Part shown: in pieces, positions 32,291 to 44,914 of the stretch
How the letters are laid out: each line of letters opens with the position of its first letter
Position numbering within the stretch: the stretch's first letter is position 1
Made by a program: the position numbers and the translations under genes
Assembly (NCBI GenBank): GCA_015179125.1
Contig: WHVA01000406.1
Span: 1-64,000, forward strand
Reading direction: 5' to 3'
Source of the DNA: Gautieria morchelliformis
Taxonomy: Eukaryota; Basidiomycota; Agaricomycetes; Gomphales; Gomphaceae
DNA length: 64,000 nt
Notes under the pieces: generated by a model
Databases searched by the model: none
What the model saw: only the letters and a program-made list of their open reading frames with translations
What the model was told of the DNA's origin: nothing

Positions 32291-32518
32291 ATGAAATCAT
32301 CCGACATCTATCTAAGTCTAAGTCTAAGAGTTAAACGCGCTCAGTGGGTTGTGGGCGCTGCTGACCAATGCTTGGTCACCAGTTTGTCAGCGGAGCGCGC
32401 GAGCGGCGCAGCCGCGAGCCCCTGGCCCTATCACCGGTTTACGCCGGTCTGCCGGCTCCAGGGCTCTCTCTTTAGGTCAGCGGCGAGCGGCGCAGCCGCG
32501 AGCATGAACGCTGGTCAG

Positions 32519-32585
32519 CGGTCACGTGACCCGTTCGCGACAGCGTATGAGCATGGTCCGTGCACGACACGCGCGCGGTATAAAG
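32519..32585 (+). promoter_or_regulatory. conserved Helitron promoter: CACGTG palindrome, GTGCACGAC and TATA box
   Basis: A GGTCACGTGACC palindrome, then GGTCCGTGCACGAC, then TATAAAG at 32579-32585. The same order recurs in the other non-coding units (TATA at about 35298, 44265, 46997, 50274, 53228, 56660, 58643, 61605 and 63652) at near-constant spacing although surrounding sequence has diverged, which suggests that transcription from here was selected. Confidence 0.6.
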
Positions 32586-34249
32586 GCCGCACGGTAAGGA
32601 GGGAACGCTAGGAACCTGCCCCACCGGCGATTCCTCTGTCCGCTGTCTGCTCTGTGCTCTGTCTGCTCTGTGCTCTGTCTGCTCTGTGCTCTGTCTGCTC
32701 TGTGCTCTGTGCTCTGTGCTCTGTCCGCTGTCTGCTCTGTGCTCTGTCTGCTGTCTCCTCCTTTAGCTGGCTGCCTGTCTATTGCTTGGCTGGCCCTCTA
32801 TTGGTAGGTAATATGTTTTTTTTATGCATTGCCATGTATTTTATTTTATTTGTAGTGGTAATTTTATTGTTTTTTTTTTCATCATAGTATTGTCACATGT
32901 GCATTATATTTTTATGATTTTTTTCGAAAATAGTTTTAAATAACATCCAAAGACTGCTGAAAAAAATGTATTTTAATATCAATATTTTTCAGGGTTTTTT
33001 CGAAAATTGACATCAATAAGTTTCCTCTAAAATCAATGACAATAGATTCTGCTTTTAAATGTTGTTTGTTTTATTGTTTTATTTACTGTAAAGCTGCTTA
33101 CCAGGCACTCCTCTCTGGCTATACTGGTGGCTGGCTTACTATGGCTTTGGCTGGGCTCTGGGTTTGTCTGTCAGTCTCTGGGCTTCTCTGGCTTTGGCTG
33201 GGCATTAATAACAGCTTCTGCTTCAATGTACTGTACTTTTTTGACATTTTTTTGCAGATATATGTCAATAAATTATCCTGACTTTATGCAAATTGACGCT
33301 CCAGCTTAAATGTACAGTGCATTTTTTTGACAGATTTCAAAAAATAGATAATCCTAACTTTGCTAAAATTAATAACAGCTTCAGCTTACATGTACTGGAC
33401 AGTTTTTTGACACGAAAAATAGATAATCCTATAATCCTGACTTTGCTAAAATTAATGAGCAGCTGCTTAAATATGGTTTCCTTTACTATTTTATTTATGT
33501 CTGTAAAATAGATATTGATACATGTCCCTGAGTTTGCTAAAAGTTAATGATAAGTAAAAGCCTCTGCTTGCAATTATATCTCTAATATTCATTGTAAACC
33601 CTCTGTCATTTACTTATTTTGCTTGCATATACAATAATTTCACTTTGAGGCCCTTGGGGATATGCTACACTTGGGGGATGCATGTTATTCATGGGGCACT
33701 ACGCATGGGGGACAAGCTATACTCGGAGGACAAACAAGGGACATGCTACACACACTATACTTGAGGGATATGCTATGCACACTATACTTGGGGACACACT
33801 ACATGTGAGGACATGCCATGTGTGAGGACACGCCTTACATATCCTTTAAATTTTTCGATATTTTTTCGCAAATAGACATCAATAAATAAAACTTGCTAAC
33901 CTCAATAACACTTAAATATCCTGTACATTTTTTTGACATTTTTTCGAAATGGATCTCAGTAACTTCTTTGCTCAAGTTAATAACAACTTCTGTTTTAATG
34001 TAGTGTGTTTTTTTTTACCTTTTTTTGAAAAATAAATATAGATATCAATGAATTATCCTGACTTTGCTAAAATTAATACCAGCTTCAGGTTACATGTACT
34101 GTACATTTTTTGACATTTTTTTAAAAGGTAGATATCAATAAATTATCCAGGCTTTGCTAAAATTAATGACAACAGCTGCTTAAATGTGGTTTCTTTTGCT
34201 ATTTTATTTATGTCTATATATGTCACAAAATAGATACTGATACATGTCC

Positions 34250-34560
34250 CTGATATGTGTGAGGACATGTTACGTGTGAGGACATGTTACGTGTGAGGAC
34301 ACGCTACCTGTGGGGACACATTACATGTGAGGACACATTATGTGTGAGGACACGCTACCTGTGAGGACACGTTACGTGTGTGGACACGCTACCTGTAAGG
34401 ACACGTTATGTGTGGAGACACGCTACCTGTGAGGACACACTACCTGTGAGGACATGTTACATTTGGGGACACACTACCTGTGAGGACACATTACGTGTGG
34501 GGACATGCTACCTGTGAGGACACGCTACCTGTGAGGACACGTTATGTGTGAGGACATGCT
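34250..34560 (+). repeat. 17-bp minisatellite (unit 1)
   Basis: About 18 copies of GGACACGCTACCTGTGA and variants (GTTACGTGTG). The same minisatellite is in units 4, 8 and 10 with very different copy numbers (up to about 1.3 kb in unit 4). Confidence 0.9.
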
Positions 34561-34697
34561 ATCCAACTGCACTTTGGGTCTTCCCCCATTTCTGATTTTG
34601 GTATTGTTTCTGGTTCTGTGAGAGTGTCGTCATCGGAGGATCAGCTGGCATATCCATATAACCACATTGTCAAAATTCAGGATCCCCAAGATCACTA

Positions 34698-34898
34698 TTG
34701 GATCTATTTCACAATGCACAAGCTTTGAAACCTGTTGATTATGACAATAGGCGCAATCTTATAATCTCTGATGATTCAGTCAAGACCATTACCACTTTCA
34801 TGTCTAGAGTCGCTGGGAGGGCCAGCCCAGAGGTCGAGAGAGAGCTCTGCATGTTCGGCTGTTCCTTGGGTGCATACATGATTCATGATACTATATGA
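34698..34898 (+). pseudogene. conserved 66-codon open frame of type-X Helitron units, copy 1
   Basis: The frame reads ALKPVDYDNRRNLIISDDSV, KTITTFMSRVAG, then EVERELCMFGCS to YMIHDTI and a stop. Related copies are at 46397-46597, 58049-58231 (frameshifted near its end) and 63039-63239. It begins at a TTG, with no ATG upstream in frame, so it may be an exon of a captured host gene rather than a complete protein. No family is recognised. Confidence 0.45.
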
Positions 34899-36519
34899 AC
34901 AGGGATATATTTTGCATGATCCTATTTACCCCAATGCACTTGACCTTACTGATTCACTTGACCTTACTGATGCATTTGACCTTACCAAGGCGCTTGACCT
35001 ACACCCCCGCGCGAAGCGCGGGTACCCACCTAGTTCCTATAGGTGAAAGCAGCACGGTGGGAGGTTGTGGGCGCGCTGACAAATGCTGACCAATGCTTGG
35101 TCATTAGTTTGTCAGCGGAGCGCGCGAGCGGCGCAGCCGCGAGCCCCCGGCCCTATAACCGGTTCACGCCGGTCTGCCGGTTCCAGCGCTCGAAGCTGCA
35201 CGCTGGCAGCTGCGCAGCAGCGTTTCGCGGTCACGTGACCGGTTCACGCCGAATGCGTCCATATGCGAGGCTGGTCCGTGCACGACCCTTCGCGCGGTAT
35301 AAATACCAGGAACACTGCGTTGCCCTTCACACCACTCGCTGGTGTCTCTGGCTTTGGCTATACTGGGCTGTCATTCTTTTGCTGGGCTGTCTATTTCTTT
35401 AGCTGGGCTGCCAATTTCTTTAGCCTGGCCACCTATTTCTTTAGCTGTGCTGTCTACTTCTTTAGCTGCGCTGTCTGTTTCTGTAGCTGCGCTGTCTGTT
35501 TCTGTAGCTGCGCTGTCTATTTCTTTAGCTGGGCTGCCAATTTCTTTAGCTAGGCCGCCTATTTCTTTAGCTGCGCTGTCTGTTTCTTTAGCTGAGCTGT
35601 CTGTGCCTTGAGCTGCGCTGTCTGTGTCTTGAGCTGCGCTGTCTGTTGCTTTAGCTGCGCTATCAATGTCTTTAGCTGCGCTGTCTGTTTCTTCAGCTGT
35701 GCTGTCTTATTTCTTGAGCTGGCTGTCTATTGGCTTCACTGGCTTTGTATTGGTAGGTCATCATTTTTTTTTTTATCCCACTGAAATGTATTTTAAATTT
35801 TTTATTTGGAATTTTATTATTTTTCACTTTATAATTTTGTGAAATTTTTCTAAAATAGATTTAAATAATCCCAAGACTTTGCTGAAAGAAATGTATTTTA
35901 ATATAGATATTTTTCAGGTTTTTTTCGAAAATAGAAGTTTCTTCTAAAATTAATGACAATAAGTTCTGCTTTTAAATGTGGTTTGTTTTGTTGTTTTATT
36001 TACTGTAAAGCCCCTATACTGGTGGCTGGCTTACTATGGCTTTGGCTGGGCTCTGGGTTTCTCTGTCAGTCTCTGGGCTTCTCTGGCTTTGGCTGGGCAT
36101 TAATAACAGCTTCTGCTTCAATGTACTGTACTTTTTTGACATTTTTTTCGCAGATAGATTTCAATAAATTATCCTGACTTTATGAAAATTGACAACAGCT
36201 CCAGCTTAAATGTACAGTGCATTTTTTTGACATTTTTCGAAAAATAGATAATCTTGACTCTGCTAAAATTAATAACAACTTCAGCTTAAATGTACTGGAC
36301 ATTTGTTTTGACATTTTTCAAAAAATAGATAATCCTGACTTTGCTAAAATTAATGACAGCAGCTGCTTAAATATAGCTTCCTTTACTATTTTATTTATGT
36401 CTGTATATGTCACAAAATAGATATTGATACATGTCCCTGAGTTTGCGAAAAGTTAATGATAAGTAACAGCCTCTGCTTGCTTCACTTTGAAGCCCTTGGG
36501 GATATGCTACACATGCCAT

Positions 36520-36740
36520 TGGGACATGCATGTTATGCATGGGGACACGCATGTTATGCATGGGGACACGCATGTTATGCATGGGGACACGCATGTTATG
36601 CATGGGGACACGCATGTTATGCATGGAGACACGCATGGTATGCATGGGGACAAGCATGTTATGAGTGGAGACATGCATGTTATGCATGGGGACAAGCATG
36701 CTATGCATAGGGACACACAGGCTATGCATGGGGATGTGCA
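36520..36740 (+). repeat. 21-bp minisatellite (unit 2)
   Basis: About ten copies of CATGTTATGCATGGGGACACG. As 21 is divisible by three, open frames rich in Met-His-Gly-Asp or Cys-Tyr-Ala-Trp arise on both strands without meaning. Confidence 0.9.
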
Positions 36741-37418
36741 CACTATATGTGGTGACACACTATGCTTGGCGGACATGGTACGAACAAGGGACACACTACA
36801 GGGGAAAACACTACAAACAAGGGACATTCTACACATGCTATACTTGGGGGACATGCTACAAACAAAGGACATGCTATGCATTGGGGACACACTTTGCACA
36901 CTATATTTGAGGGAGATGCTACACACACTACATGTAGGGACATGCTACACATGTGGACACGCTATGCATGGGGGACACACATGCTATAATTTATGGACAC
37001 GCTATGTTTGGGGACATGCTACAAACCAGGGACATGCTATGCATGTGGGACATGCCATGCACACTGTACTTGGGGACATGCTACATGTGGAGACACACTA
37101 TGCATGGAGGACATGCTACGCACACTATACTTGGGGACATGTTATGTGTGGGGTCATGTTACAAACCAGGGACACAATAAGCATGCTATATTCGAGGCTA
37201 TGCATGGAGGACATGCTATGCACGCTATACTTGGGCACATGCAGACATGTGTAGAGACATTACCTATCTTGATGTGTTACTTATAGCTACTTTCAATTGC
37301 AATGAGATGTGTTTTACTTATCCCAAGTTTGATTTACCCAATGCGTTTGGCCTTGCTGATGCATTTGACCTTACCGAGGCGTTTGACCTACACCCCCGTG
37401 TGAAGCATGGGTATCCAC

Positions 37419-37422
37419 CTAG
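37419..37422 (+). other. internal degenerate Helitron 3' terminus in unit 2
   Basis: A decayed hairpin (CCCGTGTGAAGCATGGG) followed by CTAG is joined to interior type-Y sequence (AGGTAAGGGTTCAAG) rather than to a 5' end. Similar relics are at 49582-49585 and 56064-56067. They mark older unit ends now buried inside type-Y units. Confidence 0.6.
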
Positions 37423-38903
37423 AGGTAAGGGTTCAAGAATTGAGTTAAGTTGGATATCAGAAATCAAGTTGGAAGGCAGAGGTCAGAGAGACAGAGGCCT
37501 TGCAAGTACTTGCTATGCTAAGACAGGAAACAGTGCAAAGGGAGTCACATATCAAAGTCAATTATGTGATTGCAGAACAGAGGCACACATGACTGGGTTT
37601 TATACAAAGAGCTGAGACAACATGTCAGAAGGTAGAGGTAAGCAATTCCGGTGCAAGCAAAGTAACTTGATGCTCTGGACTTGCTATGCTAAGGGTCAAG
37701 TAGGGAAGGCCGGTGAATAGAGTCAAAAGGGGAAGTATGTGAATAGTAAAGAACAAGGGGATCAAAAGGTCAAAGTGTGGACATTGCGGAATAGAGCCAG
37801 AGGAGGCATGGAGGTACCAGAGTTGGTCGAGCAGCATGGTCATAACATTACCTACCTTCAATCAATAAGATGTGTTTTACTTATCTGAATGAAATTTTCT
37901 TATCTGAATGTGTTTGACTTATCCCAAGTTTGATTTACCCAAGGCATTTGACCTTGCTGGTGCGTTTGACCTTACCGAGGTGTTTGACTTGCACCCCCGC
38001 GCGAAGCGCGGGTATCCACCTAGTCTAAGAGTTAAACGCGCTCAGTGGGTTGTGGGCGCTGCTGACCAATGCTTGGTCATCAGTTTGTCAGCGGAGCGCG
38101 CGAGCGGTGCAGCCGCGAGCCCCTGGGCCCTACCGGCGGTTTGCGCCACTCTGCCGGCTCCAGCGCTGCGCAGCGTTCTGGAGCGTGCGAGCGGTTTACG
38201 CCGGTCTGCCAGCTCAGGCGCTCAAAGCAGCGCTGCGCTGGCAGATCGCTGCGCAGCCAGCCGCTTTGCGCACTCCACCACCACCCTCCTCTCCTCTCCT
38301 CTCTGCCCACTACTAGATAGAATAAAAATTGCGTGAGACTGAATTAATAGATAGCCTATATAGTGTAGTACACAAAAGATCTCTTCCCAGGGAGGTCTCT
38401 GCAGTGAACTATTGGGGTTGACCCCTTCATTGGGGCAGCTTTTTCTCTGCTAAGGAGCCAGGTAGTCATCCCAGGCTGCCTTAGAGGGAGCCACAATTGC
38501 ATTGCAGTTCTTTCAGTGTTGACTTGCACTACTGGTGGCTGAAGAAGACATCTCCCCAGGACCAGGACCAGGACCAGGACCTTTTACTGGAAGAATTATT
38601 CCAGTTGGATAGCCGAAGAAGACTTGGATATTTTCATCAAAAAAATTCCCCATCCCTTCCTTGGTACATATATTTCTCTGTGGTCTGGTGTGAGCCATCT
38701 GACAGTTTTTTTTTTTCTTTTAAATAGAAATTATTAAATTCCCTTGACTTTGCCTAACAAACAGACTCCCCATCCCTTCCTTGGTATGTATGTATTTCTC
38801 TGTGGTCTGGTGTGAGCTGTCTGACATTTATTTAATTAGAAATTAATAAATTCCCCTGACTTTGCCCAAGAAAAATTAACAACAACAGCATCTGCTTGCA
38901 AAT

Positions 38904-38960
38904 GTAAGTTGAAGTGGGGTAGCTTGATTGTTCCTCTAAGCTTATGCCTGCATTTCTCAG
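38904..38960 (+). other. probable intron at the start of the RepHel gene
   Basis: GTAAGT at 38904 and TTTCTCAG at 38951-38960 enclose 57 bp. If spliced, the ATG at 38944 lies inside the intron and the real start is in an upstream exon that I could not identify. Confidence 0.4.
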
Positions 38961-41900
38961 GGATCCATCTACTCCAGAGAGAAATCGTCAGCAGGAGCGT
39001 GAAAGGGCAAGGGAGGAGCAGGAGGGTCGTATGACGTCGCCTACTGATCGGAGAGTGCGTGCCCTTGCTGTGGCTGCTGGCAGAGCTCGGAACCAGCCAC
39101 CCCCTCCACCACCTCCTTTTGCCATCCCTCACCCTCCTCCTAGAAGCAATGCGGCTGATCCTTTTCAACAACCTGCTGCAGGGCCATTACGTCCTCCTGA
39201 TCCCAGTCCTGGACAGCAGGTGGCTGCCCTTCGTGCTCAGTTAGCAGCAATCCCAGCAGCACAGCCCGTGAGAAGATACAGGCAGGCGCCTATACAGCCA
39301 CCTCCCAATCTTCCGGTGGTTGGTTCTGCAGGAATTGCACAGTTGCGTGCTCAGGCTGCTGAGCAGTCTGCTATATTGCAGCAATTTGGAAGAGGTAGAC
39401 AGGCAGCTAATCCTCCTGTAGTAGGTTCTGCAGGAGTGGCAGCATTGCGTGCTCAGGCCAATGCAATAAGACCAATGCCTCCGCTACTCCCTGCGCTTCT
39501 GCGGCCTCTTCAGCGACTCCCTGCACCTCCTCAGCCTCCTCTGCCACTCCCTGCACCTCCTCAGCCTCCTCTGCCACTCCCTGCACCTCCACAGCCTCTT
39601 CTGCCACACCCTGCACCTCCTCAGCCTCCTCTGCCACTCCCTGCACCTCCACAGCCTCTTCTGCCACACCCTGTACCTCGGCAGCGTCCTCAGCGACTTC
39701 CTCCTTTTATTCCACTCGGTCGCTCTAGAATAATCGAGGCAGATGTGCTGCGTCATGATCTGGGTCCCATGGTTGTTGCCTGCCCTGACTGTGGAGCATT
39801 ACACTGGATGGCAGAACGCCTGCTGAGATCCTCAAATCGGCGGCCCAGATTTGGTGATTGCTGTTTAGAAGGCAAGGTGCAGCTTCCAGAGCTGCCAGTG
39901 CTCCCTCAGCCATTGAGACGGCTCTTAGAGGGCCAGGACCCTGAGGCCAAACAGTTTCGCAAGAACATCAGGCAGTACAATGCTGCATTTGCATTCACTT
40001 CCTTGGGAGCCGACTTTGACCAAGATTTGCTTCGGGAGGGTCATGGTCCATATGTCCTCAAGCTGCAGGGCGAACTGTATCATATTCATGGCTCTCTCAT
40101 CCCTAACCCTGGGAGGCGGATACAGTATGCCCAACTTTATATATATGATCCAGCATTGGCTTTGGCACAGAGGAACACGCGTAACCCAGGTCTGTCTCCA
40201 ACTATCATGGGAGACTTGCAGGAAATGCTCCTCTTATGCAATCCTCATGTTCCCATATATAGACAAGCGGCTGAGAGGCTCAGAGCTCAGGGACAGAATG
40301 GTGAGATCCGGGCTAGGCTCACATACAGGGAACACAGGGATCCTAGGAGGTATAATATCCCTACTGCGGATGAGATTGCGGTGGTTCTTCCTGGAGATGG
40401 CATCAACCCTGAACCTAGGGATGTTATTGTCCAGCTCAAAGGTGGACGCTTTCGAAGGGTATCCGATATGAATCCAAACTATGCCTCTCTTCACTATGTC
40501 TTGCTCTTTCCCAGGGGAGAGTTGGGGTGGCAACCTGGTATTCGCTATCGCCAATTACCAGACGGGCGTGAGCGAAGTGGGCATGTCACCCAAATTCAGT
40601 TCCATTCCTATCGTCTCTTCCAGAGAACAGAAGAACCTACAACACTCCTGCGCGCTGGCAAATTATTCCAGCAGTACATTGTAGACTCTTGGGCCGCTGC
40701 AGAGCAAAGCAGGCTGTGGTGGATCAGGACAAATCAACACACTCTCCGTGCTGAGATGTATAACCAGATGATGGATGCCTTTCATCGCAATGACAATGAC
40801 AGAGATCCAAACAACTTGGGCATAAGATCCATTCTGCCTGCCACATTTCAGAGGGGGACACGGGACATGCAGGAAAACCTGCAGAACTCTCTGGCCATTT
40901 CAAGGAAGTATGGTGTGGCAGATCTCTTTATTACCATGACTGCCAATCCCAACTGGCAGGAGGTATTGGATGCATTGTTGCCCGGACAAACTCCTCAGGA
41001 CAGGCCTGACCTGGTGTCGCGGGTGTTCCAGCTCAAAAAGAAATACCTCATTGACTTGATCGTCAAGGAAAAGATTTTTGGGGAAACTGTCGCTCGCGTG
41101 CACACCATTGAATTCCAGAAAAGGGGACTCCCACACATGCATATTCTTATCTGGTTTGAAAGAGATTCCAAGATCAGACATCCACATGAGGTGGATTCAA
41201 TGATTTCGGCAGAGTTCCCTGATCCAGAGACTCATCCTGTCCTCTACCGGTTGGTCTGTGAGCTGATGACACATGGTCCCTGTGGACAAATGAAACCAAA
41301 CTCACCCTGCATGGAAAATGGCAAGTGCAAGAAAAACTTCCCAAAGCCATTCTGTGAGGAAACCAGTCTGAATGAGGATGGATATCCAAAATATCGTCGT
41401 CGCAATGATGGAAGGCTGCACAATGTCAGAGGTGACATGCTGGACAACAGATGGGTTGTGCCATACTCTGCTCTGCTCTTGCTCAAATTCTGGTGTCACA
41501 TCAACCCTGAGCTCACCATCAATGTGAGGTGTATCAAGTATATCCACAAGTATCTCTACAAGGGCCATGATCGGACCACCATGGAGTTTGGTCGCACCCA
41601 GGATGAAATTAAGCAGTACCTGGACGCTCGCTATGTCAGTGCTCATGAGGCCTGTTGGAGGTTGCTGGAGCGGGAAATCCACACCCAGGTGCCTGCAGTC
41701 ATGGCACTGCCAGTCCATGAAAAGGACCATCACACAATCATCTTTGATCCCAACCAGGATGTGGACAACATCCTGGAAAGGGCTGAGGCGAAAAAGACAC
41801 CGCTCATGGCTTACTTTGAGGCCAATGATATCTACCCTGAAGCACGTGATCTGCTCTATGTGGAGTTTCCTGAGCATTTTACCTGGCAAGCACAGGAAAA

Positions 41901-43884
41901 GGTATGGACACCACGCCAAAGAAGCTTTAGCATCGGTCGCCTTCACTTTGCAAACCCTAAATCAGGAGAGAGATTTTTTGTGCGCACTCTCCTCACAGTG
42001 GTCAAGGGGGCTAGATCCTTTGAGGAGCTTAGGTCGGTGGATGGCATATAATATGCTACTTACAAGGAGGCCTGTCGTGCAAGGGGACTTCTGGATGATG
42101 ATCAGGAGTTGAGGTTGTGTCTCCAGGAAGCCAGTGGCATGAAAACAGGTGCTCAGCTCAGATATCTCTTTGCCACCATCCTTGGCCATTGCAATCCATC
42201 GGGCCCCGGCAGATTATGGGATGCCTTCAGGGAGCACATATGTGATGATCTCAGACATCAGCTCCAAATCAGACATGGTATGCAGAATCCACAGGACGAT
42301 CAGGTTTATGATTTTGGCCTCTTTCTCTTGGAAAAAATCCTCCAGCAGGGTGGAATGTCCTTGAGCAGCTTTGATGATATGCCTCGGGTGGCAGGCGAGT
42401 GGGAGGCCCTCATTGGAAACAGGTTCATAGCTGAGCAGAGGGACTATGACCCTGTTGCAGAGAGGGACATAGCTGATGAGGAGGTTCCCAGGCTGAATGA
42501 GGGGCAAAGGTCTGCGCATGATCAGATATTACGGTCGGCACTGACCAGAGATGCTCATGGGAAACCTGATGGACAAATGTTTTTTGTCACTGGCTCAGGT
42601 GGTGCTGGGAAATCATTCACATGGAACACTCTAATCCACTCCTGTAGAGCGGAGAGCCTTATTGTGATTGCAGTAGCCTCATCTGCAATGGCTGCCCTTA
42701 TCCTCACTAAGGGTACAACCTCTCATAGCATGCTTGGAATTCCCATTCCTGTCCATGAGCGCTCTCTCTCCTTCATCACAAAGAACTCTGACAAGGCTGA
42801 TATGCTGAGACTGGCCAGTCTCATCATTTGGGATGAGGCTGCAATGCAGCATCGCCATGCCATAGAGGCCATTGACAGGACACTGAGGGATTTCCTTGAC
42901 CAGCCTGACCGACCCTTTGGTGGCATCACGGTTGCCTTTGGAGGTGACTTTCAGCAGACTCTCCCAATTGTCCCCAAAGGCTCCAAGGAGGATATCGTGG
43001 GAGCTACCCTTCAGAAGTCATATCTGTGGCCAAAGATCAAGGTCCTCCATCTGACAGAGAACATGCGGGTGAGAAATGACCCTGACAGAGCCCGGTTTGC
43101 AGAATGGCTGCAGAATGTGGGTCAGGGAAAGGATCTCCCACTAGATCATACGTTCTCACTCCCTCCTCACATGGTTTGTGGCCCTGGAATTGAAGATCTG
43201 ATCCAGGAAATATACCCTGGCATTGGAAATGCAATCCCTGCCCAGGACAATTATTTCTTGGAGCGGGCCATCCTCTGTCCCAGAAATATTGAGGTCAATG
43301 AGATCAATTCCATGGTGTTGAGGCAGTTTCCAGGTGATGCTCAGGTCTTCCACTGTGCAGATTCTGTCAAGGAAACCGACTTTGCAGAGCAGTATCCTGT
43401 GGAGTATCTGAATTCCATAGAGATGAGCAGTCTTCCTCCTGCTCACTTGGAAGTCAAGCCTGGAGTGCCTCTGATGATGTTGCGCAATTTGGATAAGAAG
43501 CAAGGACTATGCAATGGGACAAGGTTGCGGTTGGTGAGGATGAGGAATAGAGTGTTGGAGGTCAGGATCATCTCAGGTCCACGTGCAGGAAATACTGCTT
43601 TCATCCCCAGGATCACTATTTCACCATCAGAGGGAGAATTACCATTTGTGCTGCAGAGGAGACAGTTTCCAGTGCGTGTGGCATTTGCAATGACCATCAA
43701 CAAGTCTCAGGGACAGTCTTTGGGTACGGTTGGGCTGGACCTGAGATATCCAGTGTTTGGACATGGTCAGTTGTATGTTGGTGTTTCAAGGGGAACAAGC
43801 TGGAACAAAGTGAAGGTCTTCCTTGAGGAGGGTTTGAACACAACCAACATTGTATATAAAGATGTATTACTTAGAGCTCCTTGA
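38944..43884 (+). pseudogene. Helitron Rep/helicase (RepHel) transposase, interrupted by one stop
   Basis: About 1,646 codons in one frame, broken only by TAA at 42049-42051 (VDGI*YATYKEAC). Order: a proline-rich N-terminus with six 10-residue LPAPPQPPLP repeats (39503-39690), a cysteine motif CPDCGALHW, a Helitron-like N region, and the Rep nuclease with HUH motif LPHMHIL (41131-41148) and the two-tyrosine motif KYIHKYLYKG (tyrosine codons 41539 and 41551). The Pif1-type helicase follows with Walker A GSGGAGKS (42592-42615), Walker B IIWDEA (42823-42840) and the C-terminal motif QLYVGVSRGTSW. The nuclease should nick and join the Helitron ends and the helicase unwinds them. All catalytic residues are present, so the stop is recent, a sequencing error, or read through. 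The nearby non-autonomous units presumably used such a protein. Confidence 0.9.
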
Positions 43885-44011
43885 TTTCTGATATCTACTT
43901 GATGCAAATTGATTACTTTGATTTTCCCCAATGCACTTGACCTTACTGATATGTTAGACTTACCGATGCATTAGACTTACTGATGTGTTTGACCTTGCCG
44001 AGGCGTTTGAC

Positions 44012-44046
44012 TTGCACCCCCGCGCGAAGCGCGGGTATCCACCTAG
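44012..44046 (+). terminator. Helitron 3' terminal hairpin and CTAG end (unit 3)
   Basis: CACCCCCGCGCGAAGCGCGGG folds into a 7-bp GC stem with a GAA loop, then TATCCAC, then CTAG at 44043-44046. This is the structure that ends rolling-circle transfer in Helitrons. It is given as the reference for identical ends in most other units. Confidence 0.9.
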
Positions 44047-44914
44047 TCTAAGAGTTAAACGCGCTCAGTGGGTGGTTGTGGGCGTCGCTTATGTCAGGTT
44101 TTAGGTCAGCATTGGTCAGCTGGCCAATCGGACGCGAGCGGCGCAGCCGCGAGCCCTAGGCCCCTGGCCCAGGCCAGACCATTGACGCTGCGCAGCAGCG
44201 TTCCAGGTCACGTGACCGGTTCACGCGACCATACGAGGGTGGTCCATGCACGACCCTTCGCTTGGTATAAAGAGAGTGATGCTGCAGAACCGCACTCCCC
44301 ACTGGTGTCTTCCTGTGTTCTGGCTGTACTGGTGGGCTTACTATTGCTTTGGCTGGGCTCTGGGTGTCTTTGTGTGTGTCTCTGGGTGTCTCTGGGCTTC
44401 TCTGGCTGTGAATTGACACCAGCTTCTGCTTCAATGTCCTGTATATTTTTTTGATATTTTTTCGCAAATACATATCAATAAACCTAACTTGCTAACCTTA
44501 ACAATAGCCAACTTACATATCCTGTACATTTTTCGATATTTTTTCCCAAATAGACATCAATAAATCTAACTGGCACCTATCCTGTAAATTTTTTTGACAT
44601 TTTTTCGCAAATGGATATCAATAACTTATACTGACTTTGCTCAAGTTGATAATAACATCTGTTTTAATGTAGTGTGTTTTTTTTTATCTTTTTTTGAAAA
44701 ATAAATATATATATCAATGAATTATCCTGACTTTGCTAAAATTAATACCAGCTTCAGGGTAAATGTACTGTACATTTTTTGACATTTTTTCAAAAGGTAG
44801 ATATCAATAAATCATCCAGGCTTTGCTAAAATTAATGACAACAGCTGCTTAAATGTGGTTTCTTTTGCTATTTTATTTATGTCTATATAAATAGATACTG
44901 ATACATGTCCCTGA

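Larger units (their letters stand above)
32311..35033 (+). mobile_element. Helitron unit 1, non-autonomous type X
   Basis: Starts with TCTAAG three times over (32311-32328). A GC-rich head (32331-32550) is followed by promoter 32555-32585, CTCTGTCTG minisatellite 32635-32760, AT-rich repeats 32900-34240, 17-bp minisatellite 34255-34560, the conserved X block with a 66-codon frame, and the 3' hairpin at 35006-35022. Confidence 0.85.
35034..38023 (+). mobile_element. Helitron unit 2, non-autonomous type Y
   Basis: Starts TTCCTATAGGTGAAAGCAGC. Contains a 21-bp minisatellite of TTTAGCTGCGCTGTCTGTTTC type (35390-35730), AT-rich repeats (35750-36420), a second 21-bp minisatellite CATGTTATGCATGGGGACACG (36520-36730, degenerate to 37250), an internal degenerate terminus at 37419-37422, and the true 3' hairpin and CTAG at 37996-38023. 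Confidence 0.85.
38024..44046 (+). mobile_element. Helitron unit 3, autonomous copy
   Basis: 6,023 bp, beginning TCTAAGAGTTAAACGCGCTC and ending hairpin plus TATCCACCTAG. The GC-rich head (38024-38290) matches the other units, but the promoter block with TATA box and the two minisatellites are absent. A 58-bp direct repeat ('ccccatcccttccttgg...') lies at 38647-38705 and 38769-38826. Two relics of the AT-rich repeat precede the gene. The rest is the RepHel gene. Confidence 0.9.

Noticed and set aside
36487-37286. Open frames rich in MHGDTHVMHGD or CYAWGHACYAW, also in later units
   Set aside because: By-products of the 21-bp minisatellite; present in many frames and on both strands, and not conserved as proteins.
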